A stretch of DNA of 40,832 bases from Marinospirillum sp. (GTDB lineage Bacteria; Pseudomonadota; Gammaproteobacteria; Pseudomonadales; Halomonadaceae). A program made the position numbers and the translations under genes. The stretch spans positions 1 through 40,832 of the forward strand of contig NZ_JACUUA010000012.1 of assembly GCF_014859565.1 (NCBI RefSeq), written 5' to 3'. The notes beneath the pieces were generated by a model. The model ran no database searches and had not been told where the DNA came from. It worked only from the letters and a program-made list of their open reading frames with translations. This document shows positions 36,142 to 40,832 of the stretch, one piece after another (the stretch's first letter is position 1; each line of letters starts with the position of its first letter).

Positions 36142-37472
36142 GTTGACGGAATCCGTAGGGTCTGACCCACTTGTATGGCATCGGAACTTAAATTGTTGAT
36201 TTTGCGGAGTTCACCAATATCCACACCACTACGACGAGCAATCTCGGACAGGGTATCCCCACGACGGATAACATAACGTCTCAGGTCACTGCTGGTGTTA
36301 TTAGCCAACACAGTATTGGGTGGTGGGTTTTCCCGGAAATACTCTTTGACAGCTGCGGCAATCTGGGCTGCCATCTGGCGCTGGAAGGCAGGATCTCGCA
36401 GACGTCGCTCTTCCTGAGGATTAGAAATAAAACCAGCCTCGATCAGCATCGATGGCATATCCGGTGACTTCAACACCAGAAAACCGGCTTGCTCCACATC
36501 GCGTTTGTGCAGGCGATTGACCTGCCCCATGTTTTTTAATACCCGCGAACCGGCTTTTAAACTTTCTGACAAGGTGGCTGTCATCGAAAGATCCACCAGC
36601 ACACCAGCCAGAGTTTCATCCTTGTCACCCAGAGTTAGCACACCTTCCACACCACCTATCAGATCTGCACGATTTTCACTGTCGGCCAGCCAGCGGGCAG
36701 ATTCGGAGCTGGCACCCCGCTGAGATAAAACATAAACCGATGAGCCACTGGGTTGTGGAGAGCGGTAAGCATCCGCATGGATGGATAAAAACAAGTCAGC
36801 ACGGGCATTCCGCGCCACATCAACTCGCTTTCGCAAACCGATGTAATAATCACCGGTTCGGGTTAACACCGCATCAAAAGCAGGGTCCTGATTGATCAAT
36901 CGCGCCAGTTCACGTGAAATTCCCCACACCACCGTTTTTTCACGTGTACCACCAGGCCCTATGGCTCCCGGGTCTTCACCACCATGTCCCGGATCAATAG
37001 CAATAATAATCCGGCGTTGTTCACGCGGCAGGGATTCCCGCGGTGGGGCTTTTTGTACCCGAACCTGCTCCGGCATCACCAGATCCACTACCAACCGGTG
37101 GCCGTACTGATCATTGGGGCGTAACAAGAAACTGCGTGGTTGCACCTCCCTGCTTAAATCCAGCACCACCCGCAGATCCTGTTGATTACGAACCGCTGAA
37201 CGTATACGGCTAACCGGTGTGGATTGCAGATCCTGGCTTTCCAGCTGGGTATTCAAGCGCACACTGCTGATATCAATAACCAGACGGCGTGGATTTTCCA
37301 GTGCAAAAACGCGATGTTGCACCGGCCCGCTGAGATCAAACACCAGGCGGGTATGATCCGGCGCAGGCCAGACTCTAAGACTATCAATACGTGAATTGGC
37401 ATTCGCCAGAAAAGGCAATACCAGCAGCAACACGGACAGGTTCCGTAACAGCAATCGGATCATGTTTTTCAT
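36138..37472 (-). CDS. amiB: N-acetylmuramoyl-L-alanine amidase, AmiB type
   Basis: A periplasmic zinc amidase that cleaves the stem peptide from peptidoglycan during cell separation. In the 444-residue precursor a signal peptide ([25 protein letters not shown]) is followed by an AMIN domain (about 30-135, targeting to the septum). The Amidase_3 domain has zinc ligands His163 ([11 protein letters not shown]), Glu178 and His232 (SIHADA) and the catalytic-Glu motif [12 protein letters not shown]-terminal LysM domain spans about 397-443 ([17 protein letters not shown]). No Shine-Dalgarno site is visible before the ATG; the leader instead contains ACCTCCT. Confidence 0.95.
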   Translation of the reverse strand: MKNMIRLLLRNLSVLLLVLPFLANANSRIDSLRVWPAPDHTRLVFDLSGPVQHRVFALENPRRLVIDISSVRLNTQLESQDLQSTPVSRIRSAVRNQQDLRVVLDLSREVQPRSFLLRPNDQYGHRLVVDLVMPEQVRVQKAPPRESLPREQRRIIIAIDPGHGGEDPGAIGPGGTREKTVVWGISRELARLINQDPAFDAVLTRTGDYYIGLRKRVDVARNARADLFLSIHADAYRSPQPSGSSVYVLSQRGASSESARWLADSENRADLIGGVEGVLTLGDKDETLAGVLVDLSMTATLSESLKAGSRVLKNMGQVNRLHKRDVEQAGFLVLKSPDMPSMLIEAGFISNPQEERRLRDPAFQRQMAAQIAAAVKEYFRENPPPNTVLANNTSSDLRRYVIRRGDTLSEIARRSGVDIGELRKINNLSSDAIQVGQTLRIPST

Positions 37473-37491
37473 TCGGTCAGGAGGTTTTCTG

Positions 37492-37944
37492 TTAAGTCAG
37501 TTGTTGCAAGGCGGCCTGTCCAGCCGGACTTAAAGCGGTGATCTTCAGTGAACGACCGTCTTTTTCAACACAAAAATCAAGATGTAGATCTGCAGGTGGC
37601 AAAAAACCCTGCCCCTTCTGTGGCCACTCAATCAGGCACAACGCGGTGTCATCAAAATAATCACGGATGCCGATGTACTCCAGCTCTTCAGGATCCGCCA
37701 GACGATAAAGATCAAAATGATAAACACAATGATCTTTTAACAGATAGGGTTCAACCAGAGTATAGGTAGGACTTTTAACCGCTCCCTGGTGCCCCAGACC
37801 CTGAATCAATCCGCGAGAAAAAGTAGTTTTACCGCAGCCCAGATCACCCTCAAGGTAGATCACACCACGAGGAAACAGCTTGCCCAACCGGGCACCCATT
37901 TCAGTCTGTGCGGCCTCATCAGCCAAAAAAAACTCCGCTTTCAT
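37492..37944 (-). CDS. tsaE: tRNA threonylcarbamoyladenosine biosynthesis ATPase TsaE
   Basis: TsaE is the ATPase of the TsaBDE complex that makes t6A37 in tRNA. The 150-residue protein has the P-loop GDLGCGKTTFSRG, SPTYTLVEPY, YHFDLYRL and the late IEWPQKG motif. The start at 37944 gives MKAEFFLADEAAQTEMG; an ATG at 37959 adds five residues and cannot be excluded, because neither has a good ribosome site. A perfect TATAAT at 37972-37977 on the same strand, without a good -35, lies just upstream in the nnr-tsaE spacer. Confidence 0.93.
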   Translation of the reverse strand: MKAEFFLADEAAQTEMGARLGKLFPRGVIYLEGDLGCGKTTFSRGLIQGLGHQGAVKSPTYTLVEPYLLKDHCVYHFDLYRLADPEELEYIGIRDYFDDTALCLIEWPQKGQGFLPPADLHLDFCVEKDGRSLKITALSPAGQAALQQLT

Positions 37945-38014
37945 CCTGTTTCCATCCACTATCGATCCGCCATTATAAGAAAAAAAAGCCGACCTCGCCT
38001 TACCAGACTTTGCC

Positions 38015-39526
38015 TTAATTCACCCCTTTGCGTAAATAAGGTAACAAATCACTCGGCAACAAACCTCTTGGCTGATCACCAGCGGCTTGATCACCAGCCT
38101 GAGCGTGGATTCTTACACCCAGCTGTGCAGCCTGATCGGCACTGAACCCCTGTGCCATCAAAGCAGCAATACAACCACTCAGCAGATCACCCATACCCGC
38201 CACACCCATGCCGGGATTACCAAAAGGGCAGATCAGCGGCAACTGCTGACCATCCGGTGTTGCCACCAGTGAACCGGCACCTTTTAACAACACAACCGAT
38301 GCTGTGTGCTGAACCAGTTGATTCACTGCCCGTAGACGATTCTGCTGCACCTGATCCACCAACAGCCCCAGCAAACGCGCAGCTTCGCCCGGATGAGGTG
38401 TCACCACCCGCTGCGGGCAATTCGGTGGTGTCAGCCCGGCAGCCCAGAGATTCAGCGCATCTGCATCGACCAGCTGCGCCCCGTTAAAGTTCCAGCTGGC
38501 TTGCCAGAGTTCGTGTGCCAGTGGACTCTGACCCAACCCCGGACCAATCAGTAACACATCCGCCCAGTCAAAAGCTCGCTGCAGCTGTTGCTGTGGTTTG
38601 TCCTGCAGAGCCTCCACCATAATTTCTGGCTGTGCCGCCAGAAAAGCTGCCACATACTCAGGTGCAGTGATGACTTTTACCATGCCCGCGCCACAGCGCA
38701 GCGCCGCCTGGGCAGCCAACAGCGCCGCACCACCCATCCCCGTCAGCCCACCAATAATCAACAGGCGACCATGATCTCCTTTATGACCTGCAGCCTTGCG
38801 CGGTGATAACGGATGGCTCATTTGCTGCTGCAACCCGGCGACTACCTGCACCGGCCAGTCCTCCGGCTTGATGCCCAAATCACTGAGCAACACCTCACCA
38901 CAGACCTCGGCACCGCGCCCAGTGAATAATCCCGGTTTACAGGCAATAAAAGTCAGGGTGATGTCCGCTCTGACCACACTGTGACCAAACTCACCACTGT
39001 CGACCCACAAACCCGAAGGTGTATCCAGCGCCAGCACGGGTGCTTTTGCCGCATTGATGGCCGCAATCCAGTCCACCAGCTTGCCTCGAACCTCACCTTG
39101 CAAACCGATACCCAGCAGGGCATCCACCAACACTTCATCTTCTGCAAAATCTACTGCGGTCGGTTCTGTTGTTTGTGGTTGCAAACCATAAGCGGCTACA
39201 TCGGCCCAGGCCTGAGCCGCTTCATTACAGTAATCGGCAGGATTAATCGCCAGCCACAAGCGCACTGCCATTCCCGCCTGGGCAGCATAAAGCGCCACCA
39301 GCAGACCATCTCCGCCATTATTACCACCACCACAAAACACATTGATCCGCTGCATCTGCGGCCAGCGTTGCTGCAACAACAACCAGGCAGATCTTGCTGC
39401 CCGCTGCATCAGCTCATAACCCGGTGTACCGGCAGTAATCACTTGCCGATCCAATTCAGCGCAGGCACTCGCGGTGTAAAGTGGTCTAGGGGTTGAGCGG
39501 GACTGTCGACGAGGATTGATCAACAT
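38015..39526 (-). CDS. nnr: Bifunctional NAD(P)H-hydrate repair enzyme (epimerase/dehydratase)
   Basis: Repairs hydrated NAD(P)H: the N-terminal YjeF_N domain epimerises NAD(P)HX and the C-terminal domain dehydrates it with ADP. In this protein of about 503 residues the first half shows FCGGGNNGGDGLL and ALDTPSGLWVDSG; the second shows HKGDHGRLLIIGG, GPGLGQSP, VTPHPGEAARLL and the catalytic NPGMGVAGMGDLLSG. The ATG at 39526 has AAGG 9 nt upstream; the ATG at 39535 is an alternative whose AAGG touches the start codon. It is first in the leftward block ahead of tsaE. Confidence 0.95.
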   Translation of the reverse strand: MLINPRRQSRSTPRPLYTASACAELDRQVITAGTPGYELMQRAARSAWLLLQQRWPQMQRINVFCGGGNNGGDGLLVALYAAQAGMAVRLWLAINPADYCNEAAQAWADVAAYGLQPQTTEPTAVDFAEDEVLVDALLGIGLQGEVRGKLVDWIAAINAAKAPVLALDTPSGLWVDSGEFGHSVVRADITLTFIACKPGLFTGRGAEVCGEVLLSDLGIKPEDWPVQVVAGLQQQMSHPLSPRKAAGHKGDHGRLLIIGGLTGMGGAALLAAQAALRCGAGMVKVITAPEYVAAFLAAQPEIMVEALQDKPQQQLQRAFDWADVLLIGPGLGQSPLAHELWQASWNFNGAQLVDADALNLWAAGLTPPNCPQRVVTPHPGEAARLLGLLVDQVQQNRLRAVNQLVQHTASVVLLKGAGSLVATPDGQQLPLICPFGNPGMGVAGMGDLLSGCIAALMAQGFSADQAAQLGVRIHAQAGDQAAGDQPRGLLPSDLLPYLRKGVN

Positions 39527-39535
39527 ACAAGGCAT

Positions 39536-39743
39536 CCTTGATTAAATAACGATCTCAAGCTTAACCTGCTGCGACTCTACAGCCTACCCTTTCAAGGTTC
39601 ATCCTTCATACCAACAAATGAAGTGATGGATGCTTTTTCACGAAACGTGATGCGTATGATGACCCTGGTGGGTACAGCAGCTACACTGGGTTCCGTTGAT
39701 CATCTTTGGCTGGATCGCCGCCATGTTGCTGTAAGATAAACCC
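39536..39743. other. Divergent nnr-queG intergenic region
   Basis: A 208-bp spacer between two divergent genes. It must hold promoters for both, but I see no strong -35/-10 pair for either. An open frame on the plus strand (no stop from 39542) includes an ATG at 39626 and could encode 37 residues ending at 39739, starting MDAFSRNVMRMMTLVGTAAT. It has no good ribosome site and I do not recognise it. It may be chance, or the remnant of a lost gene. Confidence 0.35.
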
Positions 39744-40832
39744 ATGACCAATACCCACACCCAAACACTGCTGCAGCAACTGGCACAGGACATCAAATAC
39801 CTGGCACGGGAACTGGGTTTTTCTGCAGTGGGGATCAGCGGTGTGGATCTGGGTGAACACCCGGCTTACCTGCAAAAATGGCTGGCTGCTGGCTATCATG
39901 GTGACATGGGCTGGATGGAAAACCATCAGGACAAACGCGCTGACCCAGCCCTGCTGGAACCCGGCACCCTGTCGATTGTCAGTGTACGGCTGGATTACCT
40001 GCCCCTGGAAACCCAGGCAATCAAGGTACTCAACAACCCTGAACAGGCTTATGTCAGCCGTTATGCACTGGGACGGGATTACCACAAACTGATTCGTAAA
40101 CGTCTGGCGCAGCTGGCTGATCAAATCAATCAACGGCTGCAACAAACCCCAGAGCTGCAAACCGCCTTTGGTGAACTCAAAAGCCGGGCATTTACCGATT
40201 CCGCACCCGTACTGGAGCGAGGTATTGCCCAGCAGGCCGGGTTAGGCTGGATCGGCAAAAACTGCATGTTGATCACTCCCAAAGCCGGCAGCTGGTTTTT
40301 TCTGGGCGAGTTGTACTTAAACCTGCCACTGCCACCCGATTCACCTTTTGTAAAAGACCACTGCGGCCAGTGTAATGCCTGCCATACCGCCTGCCCGACC
40401 CAGGCATTTGTAGATGATGGTGTACTGGATGCTCAACGCTGTATCAGTTACCTGACCATAGAATTAAAAGGCAGCATTCCGCTGGAGCTACGCCCGCTGA
40501 TTGGTAACCGCATTTTTGGTTGTGATGATTGCCAGCTGGTTTGCCCCTGGACACGGTTTGCCCGCACCACCCAGGAAAATGACTTTTATCCCCGCCACGA
40601 TCTGGATAGCACTCAACTGCTGGAATTATTCACCTGGGATGAAACCACCTTTTTAAAAAACACCGAAGGCTCCGCCATCCGCCGCACCGGTTACATCAAC
40701 TGGCTACGCAACATCGCCGTGGCACTCGGCAACGCCCCACACAGCAACGCTGTGATGCAGGCACTACAGGAAAAAAGCCTGCACCCGGAAACAGTGGTTA
40801 GAGAACATGTGGAATGGGCGCTGGAAAGGCAG
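39744..40832 (+). CDS. queG: Epoxyqueuosine reductase (partial, 3' end cut off)
   Basis: QueG performs the last step of queuosine synthesis in tRNA, reducing epoxyqueuosine with a cobalamin cofactor and two 4Fe-4S clusters. The frame from ATG 39744 runs 363 codons to the window edge with no stop; the E. coli protein has about 379 residues, so only a short tail is missing. Visible are the N-terminal domain (GFSAVGISGVDLG), FTDSAPVLERGIAQQAGLGW and two cluster motifs: CGQCNACHTACPT and CDDCQLVCPW. A C-terminal HEAT-like repeat region begins near GSAIRRTGYINWLRN. Confidence 0.95.
   Translation, partial: MTNTHTQTLLQQLAQDIKYLARELGFSAVGISGVDLGEHPAYLQKWLAAGYHGDMGWMENHQDKRADPALLEPGTLSIVSVRLDYLPLETQAIKVLNNPEQAYVSRYALGRDYHKLIRKRLAQLADQINQRLQQTPELQTAFGELKSRAFTDSAPVLERGIAQQAGLGWIGKNCMLITPKAGSWFFLGELYLNLPLPPDSPFVKDHCGQCNACHTACPTQAFVDDGVLDAQRCISYLTIELKGSIPLELRPLIGNRIFGCDDCQLVCPWTRFARTTQENDFYPRHDLDSTQLLELFTWDETTFLKNTEGSAIRRTGYINWLRNIAVALGNAPHSNAVMQALQEKSLHPETVVREHVEWALERQ

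Overview
The window is a chromosomal segment of a gammaproteobacterium. Gene content and order resemble Pseudomonas and the marine Oceanospirillales group: a long Pseudomonas-type DapD beside DapC, GlnD and Map; a HisZ-type histidine regulator; and the hflK-hflC and hfq-miaA-mutL-amiB-tsaE-nnr order. Coding density is very high, with many 1-4 nt stop/start overlaps. There are no tRNA or rRNA genes, insertion sequences, CRISPR arrays or prophage genes that I can see. The genus cannot be fixed from the sequence alone.

Left part (1-10.9 kb). After the 3' tip of an unidentified gene comes a leftward group. It is read from high to low coordinates as map, glnD, dapC, a YffB/Spx-ArsC-like reductase gene, dapD, a small very acidic protein gene, a bile-acid:sodium-symporter-family transporter gene, and a large PLD-nuclease/SF2-helicase/DUF3427-type gene. 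dapC and dapD make two consecutive steps of the succinylase branch of lysine/meso-diaminopimelate synthesis. glnD sets nitrogen signalling. The helicase is the one clearly accessory-looking gene in the window and the best candidate for an uncharacterised (perhaps defence) function.

Centre (10.9-25.7 kb). This is a long rightward superoperon: rpsB, tsf, pyrH, frr, uppS, cdsA, dxr, rseP, bamA, skp, lpxD, fabZ, lpxA, lpxB, rnhB. It links translation (S2, EF-Ts, ribosome recycling), UMP supply, isoprenoid and undecaprenyl carrier synthesis, phospholipid precursor synthesis, the sigma-E protease, outer-membrane protein assembly and lipid A synthesis. It is cut into sub-units by hairpin terminators or attenuators after rpsB, tsf and rseP. 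The rpsB promoter has an extended -10 and a GC-rich discriminator, followed by a leader of about 220 nt. A divergent, possibly attenuated map promoter overlaps it.

Right part (25.7-40.8 kb). A second leftward block is read from the right as nnr, tsaE, amiB, mutL, miaA, hfq, hflX, hflK, hflC, then (after a UUCG-loop terminator) hisZ, purA, cmoM. It meets the rpsB-rnhB block tail to tail at about 25,690-25,701. In Pseudomonas aeruginosa, from memory, these two blocks lie far apart and rnhB is followed by dnaE, so this is a rearrangement junction. A divergent, right-truncated queG ends the window.

Points that stand out: the helicase-nuclease and its 23-nt overlap with the transporter gene; an 18-bp hairpin without a U tract just after dapD; a 16-bp tandem duplication over the pyrH stop codon; TTG starts for lpxA and hflX; an LpxA acyl-ruler glycine suggesting C14 lipid A; an endonuclease-type MutL carrying an in-frame 12-bp tandem repeat in its linker; and a Gly/Lys-rich insertion in CmoM.
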